Positions 50,801 to 56,726 of a stretch of DNA of 64,000 nt are shown piece after piece (the stretch's first letter is position 1; every line of letters starts with the position of its first letter). The stretch covers positions 38,464,638 to 38,528,637 of the forward strand of contig NC_080406.1 in assembly GCF_030265065.1 (NCBI RefSeq). The letters run 5' to 3'. The notes under the pieces are model-generated. The model saw only the letters and a list, made by a program, of their open reading frames with translations. It was not told the origin of the DNA and did not search any database. Source of the DNA: Corythoichthys intestinalis. Lineage: Eukaryota > Chordata > Actinopteri > Syngnathiformes > Syngnathidae. The translations under genes and the position numbers were made by a program.

Positions 50801-53800
50801 GACTTCAAACTTTACACACATTGTTTTCTACCTAAATGGAAACAGAATCAACCCAGGGAGCAAAGAAATTCATACTTTTAATTTTCACCCTATGGTAGTG
50901 GACCACCCTACTGTATAGTGAAGAGGACGCCTCCTACCGTACACGTCACAGCGCCCTCATCCTCAATGCAAGACCGAAGCCGGAAGTCACTCATTTTCAT
51001 GGCGTGGGATTAAAAACACTAAATAAATAAAGCGATCGCTTCCACACACATCCAAGCGGTCCATATCATTCAAGAGCATAAAATACCGCATGTATTATGA
51101 AATAAACATGCTTTTTCTTGTCACATGCACTTTAAGGAGCACTGAAACAAAATGAATAATAACATTTAAAGGAACACCACGATGTCCTGCTTAGCACGCA
51201 GAGGTGCAGCCCTCGAAAGAAATGATAATAACGATGTTTGACTAATATAATCTTTTAGGCCAGTACAGTTTTTAAAATGCCTGCTCAGCGTCAAGGTGCC
51301 AGTCTTTCTGCTCTAGTACGAGAGCAAAGCGCCACATTTGTTGCATTCGGCAAGGCCGACATGGTTTTTCTGTAGCATCTTCCAATATCGATTTAAATCC
51401 TTTCCACATACCACTCGTGGATTCTTGCCTTTTCAATCCCCCCGTCTTTAGTTTGCTTTTCACCTCTTGCTGCTCTATATCGAAAAGGAAATAAGAGGAT
51501 GCAGTTGCAAACACGCGGAGAGGCCAAAGCGCGAGGGGAAGATTAAAAGGAGGGCGGGGCCACGGCGTTCATGTGCGCAAACAATGCACTGGCTCTGCTG
51601 CGGCTCATGTTTGGGTTTACCAAAGCGCCATCTCTCTGTTTTATCCAATTTATTTATTTTTATAACAAATATTCCTTAGTTTAACATCCATACATCGTTT
51701 TAGTATACAAATAAATATTTATTTAAAAAAAAAGTTAGTGAGCGAGAAGTCCGGCCCGATCCGACCGACCGACCCGAACGTAAATAATTGACATTTTGGG
51801 CCCAACTCGGCCCGAAATTCGGGTGGGGTTCGGGCTCAAGATCTAGGCTATTAGTCTTATATATTTTAAAATGCGCTGAATCAATTCGGCTTGTTGCCCG
51901 CATCGAATCGAATCGTCCATGCCCCGCATCGGGATGCATCGCCGCATCAATTATTGTTGACACCAGTAAGAGTTATGTGGAATAAATAAAAATACCGATG
52001 GATTGGAAACTGATCACGCCACCCAAGCACTTTTTTAACATTTATGTTTGTTGTTAACACTTTTGTTAGTAAATCTATCAGACATCGGTAGATTGTTTTC
52101 TTCTTGGAGATGAGATGCAGGGGCGGACTGGGACTAAAAAGCAGCCCTGGACTTTGACTCAGCCCAGCCCACAAGAATCACTATACGAAGGGAAACACAG
52201 ACCCCCTGGGGGGTTGGGGGGCATGCCCCCCAACCCCAAGGGGTGATTTTTTTTTTTTTTTTAACATTTTATTGTAAAATGCATCAATTTCGTGCACTTT
52301 GAGAGAAATTGAAGAAAATGTGTCTAGACTGTGACTGTCTGACTTGGGGCGCTCAAAGTACTGCAAGGCTGAACTAGAGTTGGGTTCATTTTCTGGTCTA
52401 GCTCTATGGTCAACCTGAATAAAGAAATGAAATGATTTAATTAATTTAATAATTTGAAATAATTTATTTCTTATCTATTTAAGTTTTATGTATCCAATGG
52501 ATTATAATATCTGTGTCTATAAAATGATTTCATTGTTTATGCCATAATTCAGTGGTCTCCAAACTATTCCACATAGGGCCACAGCGCGCGCAGGATTTCA
52601 TTCCAACAAAACAAGACAACACCTATGCACCAATCTGGTGTCTTAAAAGTGTAATCAGTTGATTGCAGTCAGGTGCTGCTTGTTTTAGCAGAAACTTCAT
52701 TGGTTAAACTGTCGGTACTCGATCGGTTGAAACAAAAACCATGCCCCACAGCGGCCCTTGAGGACCGGTTTGGAGACCCCTGCTATAATTAATCTTGCCA
52801 TACAAATAATACATTTCAATGAAAATACAATAAACATTTCAAGACAAATCCTGTATACATAACCTTCATTGGAAAGTATTAACCAGAAAACAAAATGATA
52901 TATAAATGATTAAAAATATATATCATATCAATTTAACTACCTAAACTTTAAAGTGAAACCATTCATTTTATTAATATTTTGTTATATTTCTTCTGAATTA
53001 ATATTGCTGCTGCGTGTGCATACGTTGTTTTACAGCTAAAATATTTTTTCTGAGAAGAGTGATAGTAGGACTAGCTAACTTGACACGATTGCAAACGGGT
53101 ACATGGACTCACTGGCGCTAACCCTTTAATTGTCATTTATTTCATTTAAAATGTAGCTACCTGGTGGATAACAATTGCCAGTATACCGAGCAAGTGACCC
53201 TCTTCATCCCTTTTTACTTGCCCTGCGCTTGTCTGGGGAACTTCCACCAGCTTGTCATTGCCCCCTTCCTCTTCTTTTCTCTCTCCCTGCACCGGCTGCA
53301 CGTCAGAGAGCGGCTACCGCTCCCCCTCTTCCCATCGACGGGGGCTGGCCTCCTGTTACCCGACGTGGCCGTTGCAGCCAGACTGCTGCTTGCGAAAATA
53401 TTTGTCAATTTATGACATTTTAATGCTTCGCTCTCCAGTTTCTTTAATTTTTTTCTCCCTAACTTTCTCCGCGCCACCCTGCTCTTTTTCTTTTTTTGCC
53501 ACCACCATCCATATTTTGCATTAACGCCCGTCGCTATTTTGCTTGCACAACGAACCAATGAAGGCTACTCTGTGCTTTCTTTGTTCTTCTAACAGCCAGG
53601 CGCATTGGTACCACCTGTCGGATTGGATGCGAACTGTAGATAATCAGAGGCTAGGGGTGATAAAAACAGTGATGTATAATGAATGGTGGCGGCCGCCGGC
53701 CGTCCAGGGCACCGGCCGTTCTGTGATCCTCCAGAACCCACAGATTACCAGTCCGCCCCTGATGAGATGCGTGTGTGGCAGCCTGGCAGGATTTTTTTTT

Positions 53801-55395
53801 TTTTTTTTAACATCGGGTTTTGACAGTTGCGGTCATATTTTCGTGATCAAAGCACCATTCCGCCCCGTTCCGGCCCCGAATGCTTTATCTGAACAACGTT
53901 CTGGCCCACTTTCACTTCTGCAGCTAATGGTTAACAGCCCTACAATTTGGAATTCAATAAAATTTTACTGGATAAATGGAAATTAATACTAGGTGTCGTC
54001 TGCTGCTTTAAGTTTTTAACCGTTGTCAAGTAACTTTTTATTTCAATGAAGAGCATCAAAAAATGGATAATGCACAAGAAGTCAAGTATATTCAAATTCA
54101 AGTATGAAAGTCCCTGGAGTATTTGGTATTTTACTCACCCACATTTTTTCAGGATAGTCTTTAAGCCTGTTAAGTCCACTGAAAACAGTTTTGCGGTCCT
54201 CCTCCCACTTTCTCTTGCAAAAAACTATTTCTAAGAAGTACCAGGTCCAACCAATTAGAGGAACCTTCAGCAGCTCATGTTTGGCTAGGACCTTTGAACT
54301 CTAAGAGGAAATGGACACAAAGTCAGTCATTAGTGAGTGTTTAAATTTTGAAAGTTACAGCTATATTTTCAATTCAGCTGACCCCAAGAACGCCGTATCT
54401 TTCACACATGGTCCAGCCACACAGAAAGTCGATTTCATAGTTGTGGTTGAGAATAATGATGACGTGTTCTTTGCCAAATTTGTCCACCGTAGCTTGGTCC
54501 GTGTACAGGGTGCAGTCTGTGCCGGACCACCACTCCAGCAGCATCACTAGCTCTGTTTAGAAACAATAATGTAATATTTATGAACAAAGTCAGATCCAAT
54601 GTGTTACAGAAAATAGGTTTGGTAAGATAAAAAGTTTAAGTTTATTTTGCGTTATTTAACCCTTTAAAGGGCAACTGACTATTTTTGGTGATTAAAAAAA
54701 ACTTGACATTTGGTATAGAAGTGTGGCCAACTCAAGTGTGGCCGACATGACCCAACATGTAATGTCCACAAAGGTGGACGCCAGGTCTCAATTATTGTCA
54801 GGGTTTTTTCCCCGATATATTATTATAACTGTATTTCAAGACTGTGCCTTTTTGTAAGTAATAATATGATATTTGTAATAATATACAATTAATATGCTGT
54901 TTTCCTGCTGAGTGTGTATTATCATCATGAAAATGGTGATGTCCTTGTAGACTCTACAATTACGTGCTCATCTGTCATGTTCATTCAAAATTGTTGGAAA
55001 CCTCTTATTTATTTAAAACTAAAACTTTTGGAGTTTATAGACGAAAACATTTTGAGAATTGTCTACTAAAACTAGATGAAGATGAAGACATTTTGAATTG
55101 AATAAAATATGACTAAGACTAAAAAGTATTTTTGTCCAAAAGACTAACTCGAAAATTACAACACTGGTTCTAAATGTCATCAGTTTACCACAGAAAAAAA
55201 GATTATATTCGACTTACGACTCCATAGCGAATACGAGAGTCGGCAGTTGATTCTGCGATAGAGCTGCTTGTTGAATGGCCAGATGACGCATGTGCACAGT
55301 TGGATGAAGTTTATGATGAGGCCGCTCACCACAAATACAAAGCCCATCAACAATTGAAGGATGAACAGGCTTTTGAGGTAGGCCAGGAGAGCCAT
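29789..55395 (-). CDS. agpat3: 1-acylglycerol-3-phosphate acyltransferase gamma, eight coding exons
   Basis: The enzyme (LPAAT-gamma) transfers an acyl chain from acyl-CoA to lysophosphatidic acid, making phosphatidic acid at ER/nuclear-envelope membranes. Coding exons, all with GT/AG junctions: 55395-55218, 54552-54383, 54300-54139, 37299-37146, 37075-36973, 33451-33376, 33286-33088 and 29880-29789. They join in frame to 377 residues, and human AGPAT3 has 376. The acyltransferase motif NHNYEID is at residues 95-101 (His96, Asp101). The acceptor-site EGTRF is at 176-180, and PRTKGF follows in the same exon. There are hydrophobic segments near the N-terminus (about 10-45) and two near the C-terminus. 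GFVFVVSG, KQLYRR and RRLIGVTE favour AGPAT3 over AGPAT4. Introns 3 (16.8 kb), 5 (3.5 kb) and 7 (3.2 kb) are expanded by transposons, while introns 2, 4 and 6 are 70-89 bp. No lesion is seen. Confidence 0.96.
29961..30100. mobile_element. hAT end fragment
   Basis: CAGGTGTCAAACTCGAGGCC is the same terminus as at 867. Only one end is visible and the following sequence loses similarity after about 140 bp. It lies in agpat3 intron 7. Confidence 0.45.
30205..30299. repeat. CA / CCCA microsatellite
   Basis: An alternating (CA)n and (CCCA)n array ends in 'catata', into which the Tc1 element at 30300 inserted. The continuation of the array is on the other side, near 31932-31985. Confidence 0.85.
30300..31931 (+). 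mobile_element. Nearly intact Tc1-like transposon
   Basis: TA flanks both ends. The terminal inverted repeats are about 205 bp long, starting CAGTGCCTTGCAAAAGTATT, and include the internal 'gtggaacaacaa' and 'aaaagtggggcgtgcaat' segments. The transposase gene at 30691-31711 has only two visible lesions. It lies in agpat3 intron 7, opposite in strand to the host gene. Confidence 0.96.
30691..31711 (+). pseudogene. Tc1 transposase, two lesions
   Basis: The frame is open for 272 codons from MKTKEHTRQVRDTVVEKF. It covers both helix-turn-helix units (KKISQLLNISRSTVQAI; GRPSKLSSQTRRKL between them), the linker LKDIHKKSRLKFA and the first two catalytic residues ([20 protein letters not shown]). The frame is lost at WPSQSL, around 31500-31515, where two extra bases sit just before LNPIENLW. 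A second change turns an Arg codon into TGA at 31633-31635 in WARMSVS. The tail to GGATKY is otherwise clear. This is the best-preserved Tc1 copy of the window, indicating fairly recent activity of its family. Confidence 0.95.
31986..32387. mobile_element. Short Tc1 derivative (internal deletion)
   Basis: TA-flanked ends CAGTACAGGCCAAAAGTTTT and, inverted, CAGTACAGGGCAAAAGTTTG. The interior keeps sequence found in full copies of another Tc1 family: 'cttgaagctcatcaagag' and 'gtaatcagagcaaa', then the 3' noncoding part, with the transposase core missing. A CA microsatellite has grown near the right end. Confidence 0.88.
32388..33087. other. Intron 7 remainder
   Basis: AT-rich, with poly-C/poly-T runs near 32747-32770 and a dispersed-repeat copy at 32925-33010. 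No gene is seen. Confidence 0.5.
33088..33286 (-). CDS. agpat3: agpat3 exon with C-terminal membrane segments
   Basis: The 199-base exon encodes DALQEMYSREGKFPG, PPRRPWTLLNF and two hydrophobic stretches (FWAMLLLSPLINF and SPLLIIGFIIFLII), the expected C-terminal membrane anchors. The GTACGG donor splits the Ala codon. Confidence 0.93.
33376..33451 (-). CDS. agpat3: agpat3 exon, residues 256-281
   Basis: The 76-base exon encodes RFPVEEIPDDEAE and NWLHKLYQEK, very close to the human protein's block VRRFPLEDIP to HKLYQEK. The following intron is 89 bp. Confidence 0.93.
33940..34290 (+). pseudogene. N-terminus of SWIM/YqaJ-type protein (transposon gene)
   Basis: The + strand reads IEQFIEAPVLSDAVNSLDAL, then LPDIYNYLVHTKSAYSHESL, and in another frame EAYKYFVAGWVKQVLVHE. 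A GT-containing junction follows at about 34290. After a plausible intron, 'HSQRLSV' is readable near 34595-34615. The pattern YLVHxxSAYxxESL...EAYxYFVxGWV is the opening of proteins that go on to a SWIM zinc finger and YqaJ nuclease in fish transposons, which is recalled from the family. Frame changes and an in-frame stop break it here. The matching copy is at 60540-60900 on the other strand. Confidence 0.6.
34654..34860 (-). pseudogene. THAP-domain start of a transposase
   Basis: From MVKSCVSVGCKN the frame shows a THAP zinc finger: Cys5, Cys10, Cys53 and His56 in C-x4-C-x42-C-x2-H, with FYRIPRDPE in the middle and HRLCSSHF at the end. THAP domains bind the ends of P, Kolobok, ISL2EU and related transposons. 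The frame continues only to about 34654 and no catalytic domain follows. The homologous copy at 59646 has lost Cys5 and the final C-x2-H. Confidence 0.82.
35759..36972. other. Intron 5 remainder, AT-rich
   Basis: No gene is visible. There are long A/T runs, and a weak copy of the short dispersed repeat at 36745-36800. Confidence 0.5.
36973..37075 (-). CDS. agpat3: agpat3 exon, residues 222-255
   Basis: The 103-base exon encodes TAVYDVTLNF, LLGIVNGKKY and ADMSV, and ends in a split Arg codon (ag|). The preceding intron is only 70 bp, while the following intron (33452-36972) holds the first THAP element. Confidence 0.94.
37146..37299 (-). CDS. agpat3: agpat3 exon with EGTRF motif
   Basis: The 154-base exon follows a CCCCAG acceptor. 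It encodes FLLYCEGTRFTEKKHQ (motif III) and KYHLLPRTKGF (motif IV), ending in a split Val codon at a GTAGAG donor. Confidence 0.95.
37676..37830 (-). repeat. LINE 3' untranslated end
   Basis: Read on the - strand, 'aataagcttcggcttctcc' and 'cgtcagccctttt', then a 'catgcctgaa'-like end followed by 'aaataaatgaaatgaaatgg', resemble the 3' terminus of a common fish LINE group. It lies downstream, in the same orientation, of the reverse transcriptase fragments at 38688-42540. It is probably the end of the same insertion. Confidence 0.55.
38060..38620. other. GC-rich block of unknown origin in intron 3
   Basis: It stands out from the AT-rich surroundings, with several CpGs and open frames on both strands. 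The - frame at 38082-38342 ends RRESARNENCDED and contains GPSVGPSDASPPGHES. It lies between the LINE coding part and the LINE 3' end, so it may be an insertion or part of the LINE. I do not recognise it and no agpat3 exon is missing. Confidence 0.4.
38688..39359 (-). pseudogene. LINE reverse transcriptase, C-terminal part
   Basis: The region reads RVREHNVLGIILDDSLTW, a thumb/connection block with LYRAQNLLDHRALQIIYSAL and YCAKIWGNTYKS, then a tail ending NNYVADSS. This is the usual post-catalytic region of fish non-LTR reverse transcriptases. The frame is open for about 220 codons but has lost its catalytic half to the inserted hAT. Confidence 0.85.
39360..41493. mobile_element. hAT-like element inserted in the LINE
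   Basis: The ends are CAGGCATGAAAAT and ATTTTCATGCCTG, perfect 13-bp inverted repeats. AGACC is present just outside both ends, shorter than the 8 bp normal for hAT, so the duplication may be decayed. Inside are other fragments: a repeat end with 'ataacgcgttactgacaaca' closing at 40560, and a partial inverted copy (40735-41371) of the element at 42752-43915. Confidence 0.7.
40735..41371 (-). mobile_element. Partial copy of the CATGTGCCGG hAT family
   Basis: It matches the element at 42752-43915 in inverse orientation, for example 'tacaacgttttaaatgtatt' near 41067 against its inverse near 43035. The end 'accggcacatgccta' is at 41358-41371. The other end is missing. Confidence 0.7.
41485..42414 (-). 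pseudogene. LINE reverse transcriptase, catalytic part
   Basis: It contains LDLKKAFDTVDHN (catalytic Asp of motif A), CGVPQGSVLGP and LFADDTNIFFSG (catalytic FADD, motif C), then LSLNLSKTKYMLFG-like sequence. The upstream frame at 42217-42414 (VKDTEIRRLVGTLGNKSS) is the N-terminal part of the RT region. A frameshift near 42100 separates them. It is a plain fossil of a retroposed copy. Confidence 0.88.
42728..44843. mobile_element. hAT-like element (CAAGGGCGTAGGTTTGG ends)
   Basis: The ends are CAAGGGCGTAGGTTTGG and, inverted, CAAGGACGTAGGTTTGC. The flanking octamers GTTATACC and GTTATGAC match at six positions. The interior is interrupted by the element at 42752-43915. No transposase is seen. 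Confidence 0.7.
42752..43915 (+). mobile_element. hAT MITE nested in the previous element
   Basis: It is flanked by a perfect 8-bp duplication GTTTCAAC (42744-42751 and 43916-43923). The ends are AAGACATGTGCCGGT and, inverted, TAGGCATGTGCCGGT. Restoring one GTTTCAAC rejoins the enclosing element. The interior has poly-T runs and no gene. Confidence 0.92.
44844..45600. other. Intron 3 stretch without recognisable features
   Basis: AT-rich. The + frame opening at 45440 is interrupted by the element boundary at 45601 and is not supported as a gene. Confidence 0.45.
47615..47845 (-). mobile_element. tRNA-derived SINE
   Basis: On the - strand it begins with 'gtggctcagtggtagag' (A-box region) and 'gtgggttcgattc' (B-box region), as in tRNA-derived SINEs. 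It continues with 'gtccttgagcaagacactga' and 'aaagcgctatataagtgtaa'. It is flanked by a perfect duplication TATCAATG (47607-47614 and 47846-47853). The empty site is preserved in copy 1 of the host element near 9315. Confidence 0.9.
48178..50910 (+). mobile_element. Intact-looking autonomous hAT-like transposon
   Basis: It is flanked by a perfect 8-bp duplication CTGTATAG (48170-48177 and 50911-50918). The termini TAGGGTGGTCCA are identical for 12 bases in inverted orientation. A second inverted block, TTTGCTCCCTGGGT and TTCTGTTTCCATTT, lies about 30-80 bases inside each end. One gene fills most of the interior. Copy 1 of the enclosing TTAA element shows the unoccupied site (CTGTTTAG near 11480). 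The element looks whole, with no frame break. Confidence 0.95.
48434..50677 (+). CDS. 747-residue hAT-like transposase of a divergent clade
   Basis: The single open frame of 747 codons occupies the transposon at 48178-50910, starting at the first in-frame ATG after the left end. Residues 1-110 hold a basic helical region (KKARIPVQRKDKIIEKIKK), and ARKDLFDVAHANA with REPGRRGSMG follow at about 105-142. Residues 148-220 are charged and low-complexity. A putative RNase H-like core follows: HWDGK with Asp301, FDTTASNTG with Asp369, CRHH (Cys398, His401) and DVAERGV with Glu700. The spacings Asp-68-Asp-331-Glu are nearly those of Hermes transposase (180, 248, 572). A CxxH between the second Asp and an alpha-helical insertion is also a hAT feature. 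I recall similar uncharacterised proteins from Hydra and aphids. No BED finger is seen at the N-terminus. Active-site roles are inferred. Confidence 0.88.
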   Translation: MPKTRGFYLLEETSNTILGAKLPSKEQVLSVFLHHHITKNKSVSESAATVTSEIEGYWKKARIPVQRKDKIIEKIKKLFYQWKLLKKNKGRGGKQEANEKEFKIARKDLFDVAHANAMSLISIQEDKDFLIAQREPGRRGSMGALDTKLAATEARSQQRENELKRRRQKHIDETEASTSQVVLEESSSAHTTDLDEEDSSSTLDLDIEQRQKKEAPQTKQCRPKNVWTPELTAALDRTGMTDRNALFVVAETAKSLGHAPREINISRSSAKRYREKHRRQQWMDLHNAFKAEGKTCIVHWDGKLLPSLLCSTKLIDRLPVLITDVSTGETQLLGVPKLTSGTGENQATAVYELLQEWSLEEKVAGFCFDTTASNTGRRAGACILLEQKLGHAVLNLACRHHIYEIILGAVFSTCSGASSGPDVQLFRRFQKNWESLDKSKYQTGEDLEVLQPDRERILEFAESKLAQGNHRDDYKEFLELVVVYLGGNVPDFNFKKPGAFHHARWMAKVLYCLKIWMFRCQIRHLTKAEESCVCDVSIFSILIYVEAWFSAPNAAVAPRTDLETLRKLHSYHNDRVGRAARDKLQNHLWYVSEELVALSLFDETVSTETKQCIVTAMIPEESDESNQSADEDPPKRVELKGAVIPPLESFATHKSIRLLKYLEINSDFLNENPEDWKHNASFKAGLTKVKNLPVINDVAERGVKLIEDFNARHTTKEDQLQFLLGVVSQHRKIFPTSSKSLLASGQQ
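52118..53761. mobile_element. hAT element (CAGGGGCGGACTGG ends)
   Basis: It has a perfect 8-bp duplication ATGAGATG (52110-52117 and 53762-53769). The ends CAGGGGCGGACTGG are identical and inverted. The interior has GC-rich parts at each end, a nested MITE at 52550-52782 and AT-rich DNA. No complete transposase is seen. Confidence 0.95.
52550..52782. mobile_element. Short hAT MITE, second copy
   Basis: The ends are CAGTGGTCTCCAAAC and, inverted, CAGGGGTCTCCAAAC. The flanks are CCATAATT (52542-52549) and CTATAATT (52783-52790). It is the same family as 10814-11049, sharing 'aatcagttgattgcagtcag' in opposite orientation. Confidence 0.9.
53770..54138. other. Intron 3, donor-proximal part
   Basis: It has a poly-T run at its start, then unremarkable sequence to the agpat3 exon at 54139. 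The open frame at 53543-53986 crosses the hAT boundary and is not a gene. Confidence 0.5.
54139..54300 (-). CDS. agpat3: agpat3 exon, residues 117-170
   Basis: The 162-base phase-0 exon encodes SSKVLAKHELLKVPLIGW, then the FLEIVFCKRKWEEDR block (acyltransferase motif II), and ends DYPEKMW. The donor GTGAGT opens the 16.8-kb intron that holds the nested transposons. Confidence 0.94.
54383..54552 (-). CDS. agpat3: agpat3 exon with NHxxxxD motif
   Basis: The 170-base exon completes the split Gln codon and encodes residues 60-116, from LVMLLEWWSGTDC to CERYGVLG. It contains the catalytic NHNYEID block. The acceptor is 'ctaaacag' and the donor is the weaker GTCAGC at 54382-54377. Confidence 0.93.
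54553..55217. other. agpat3 intron 1
   Basis: No repeat element with clear ends and no coding signal. Moderately AT-rich. Confidence 0.5.
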
Positions 55396-55449
55396 GCTTG
55401 AGAAACCCGGGGAGCTAAAATAAGCTCCTCTTTACACACGATCACCAAC
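55218..55449 (-). CDS. agpat3: agpat3 first coding exon (5' leader + residues 1-59)
   Basis: The acceptor (atccctcag) lies just above 55449, 54 bases of leader follow, and the ATG is at 55395-55393. It encodes MALLAYLKSLF, the first hydrophobic segment GFVFVVSGLIINFIQ, and KQLYRRINCRLSYSLWS. It ends in phase 1 at a GTAAGT donor (55217-55212). Confidence 0.93.
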
Positions 55450-55529
55450 CTGAGGGATAAAACACACATGATTTAGAAACCACACTGAGAGAACAGGCAC
55501 TACAATTAATATCAGTGTGGCTTTCTTAC

Positions 55530-55587
55530 CACTGTGGTATGCTTTTACAGCCCTCGTTTGCACGGTCCTTCAGCCAATACTACAGTC
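55530..55587 (-). other. agpat3: Candidate agpat3 5' untranslated exon
   Basis: On the - strand, a CTCTCGTTTCAG acceptor is followed by 58 bases and a GTAAGAAAG donor, 80 bp upstream of the first coding exon. This looks like an internal leader exon, so the promoter and exon 1 would lie further up, possibly beyond 55600. No promoter is identified. Confidence 0.45.
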
Positions 55588-56423
55588 CTGAAACGAGAGA
55601 GTCAATTAATGATAAAGGAAGCTGAAATAGAGTGTAAAAATGCAAGTGAACCCCAAAAAAGTGTATAACTAGTACTTTTCAGAAATTGGACACTTTCAAG
55701 TCTCACTCATCCATCATTTAAAGAATATATCCTATCAATGATGCTGACAAAACAAAAGTAGTCTCTAATGGTCTGCTAAGGCAATTTCCTGCCTCCTCCA
55801 GTCAAGCTTATGTGCAGCTCTCCACTCCTCTTAGACACTAATTTTGACATACATCTTGCTGACAATGGCCAAGACTACGTACTACATTCAGAATTGCTCA
55901 AATTAGACATGTCAGGGACCTTGAGACATCCTACAGTAGGTTTGAGTTGACAGTGACAAATCTAACACAGTAGCTGTTGGCAGGGCAGCCTTTTTAAGTT
56001 CTAACATCAAAAGCACTCCAAAGTTTAAGGTCTTAAAATGCCCCAAGCAATGGAAAGACAACAATACCAATTCCCAATTTAAGTAAATAGATAAGGAATA
56101 ATATAAGTGGTAGCGTTTGCATTACATACAAAGCTACAATCAATAATATAGTGCTGTTCTCAAGATCACGGCTGAGAAAAGACTGCATATTTTGAGGATC
56201 AAATTCTAGACTAGACTAAAACATTCAGAATGTAGGCTTGAGTGGAAGGACTGGCAGTGATCAGTCACTAGCAGCCCTCCCACTTCAAATGGATTTGACG
56301 GCAATACCTGGATGTTAAAGCGACAGATGAAACTTTTATCATGCGCAGCCCCAGTGGAACAAATCCTGTTTAATAAGTTAAAAAAAAGATGAATAAAAAA
56401 GATGTGTAATAGCGGCGAAAAGG
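55588..56423. other. Region upstream of agpat3 leader exon
   Basis: No CpG-rich promoter is visible. A dispersed-repeat copy is at 56250-56320. The true promoter may lie here or beyond the hAT at 56424. Confidence 0.4.
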
Positions 56424-56692
56424 TAGGGGTGCAACGGTTCAGTTAGCCCATGGTTCGGTTTGAACCTCGGTTTTGGGATCACGGTTTCGGTTTGCGTTTT
56501 TTTTTTTTTTTTTTTTTAAGTGCCTTTATTTTGCTTTTAAAAAAATGAAATAAACACTTAAAATGTAAACATTTTTGACTTAAAATGCCTCCTAGCTCTT
56601 TGGCAAGTGTAGTGACTGACTACTGAAATACGCACACAGGAGTAAAAAAGTTACTTGGCAAAGTAACTGGTGATACCTTTCATTTTTTTTTT

Positions 56693-56726
<34 letters not shown>

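Larger units (their letters stand above)
46643..51131. mobile_element. TTAA-targeting element, copy 2 (Kolobok-like)
   Basis: TTAA is at 46639-46642 and 51132-51135. The ends are AGAGCATACGACATGAG and, inverted, AGTGCATGTGACAAG. It is collinear with copy 1 (8336-11699), apart from a SINE at 47615-47845 and a transposon at 48178-50910. Without these and their target duplications it is about 1.51 kb, against about 1.52 kb in copy 1. Confidence 0.8.
46163..51853. mobile_element. Second-level element with GCCCGA-rich ends
   Basis: The left end reads TTAGAGCCTAGTTCGGGCC and the inverted right end AATAGCCTAGATCTTGAGCC. Both are followed by many copies of 'cccga'/'gcccg' words. The flanks TACTTATA and GTCTTATA match at six positions. 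It is interrupted by the TTAA element at 46643-51131. Confidence 0.65.
45601..51967. mobile_element. Outer hAT-like element enclosing three others
   Basis: It is flanked by GAGAGTTA (45593-45600) and AAGAGTTA (51968-51975). The left end CAAGGTGTGCATCGG and the inverted right end ACTGGTGTCAACAAT share GGTGT. Subterminal runs of 'gattcgattcg' at 45620-45680 and their inverse at 51900-51925 support pairing of the ends. Its own sequence is only about 0.7 kb; the rest is inserted material. Confidence 0.65.

Noticed and set aside
53543-53986. 147-codon + frame
   Set aside because: It crosses the exact right end of a hAT element and a poly-T run translated as a Phe stretch.
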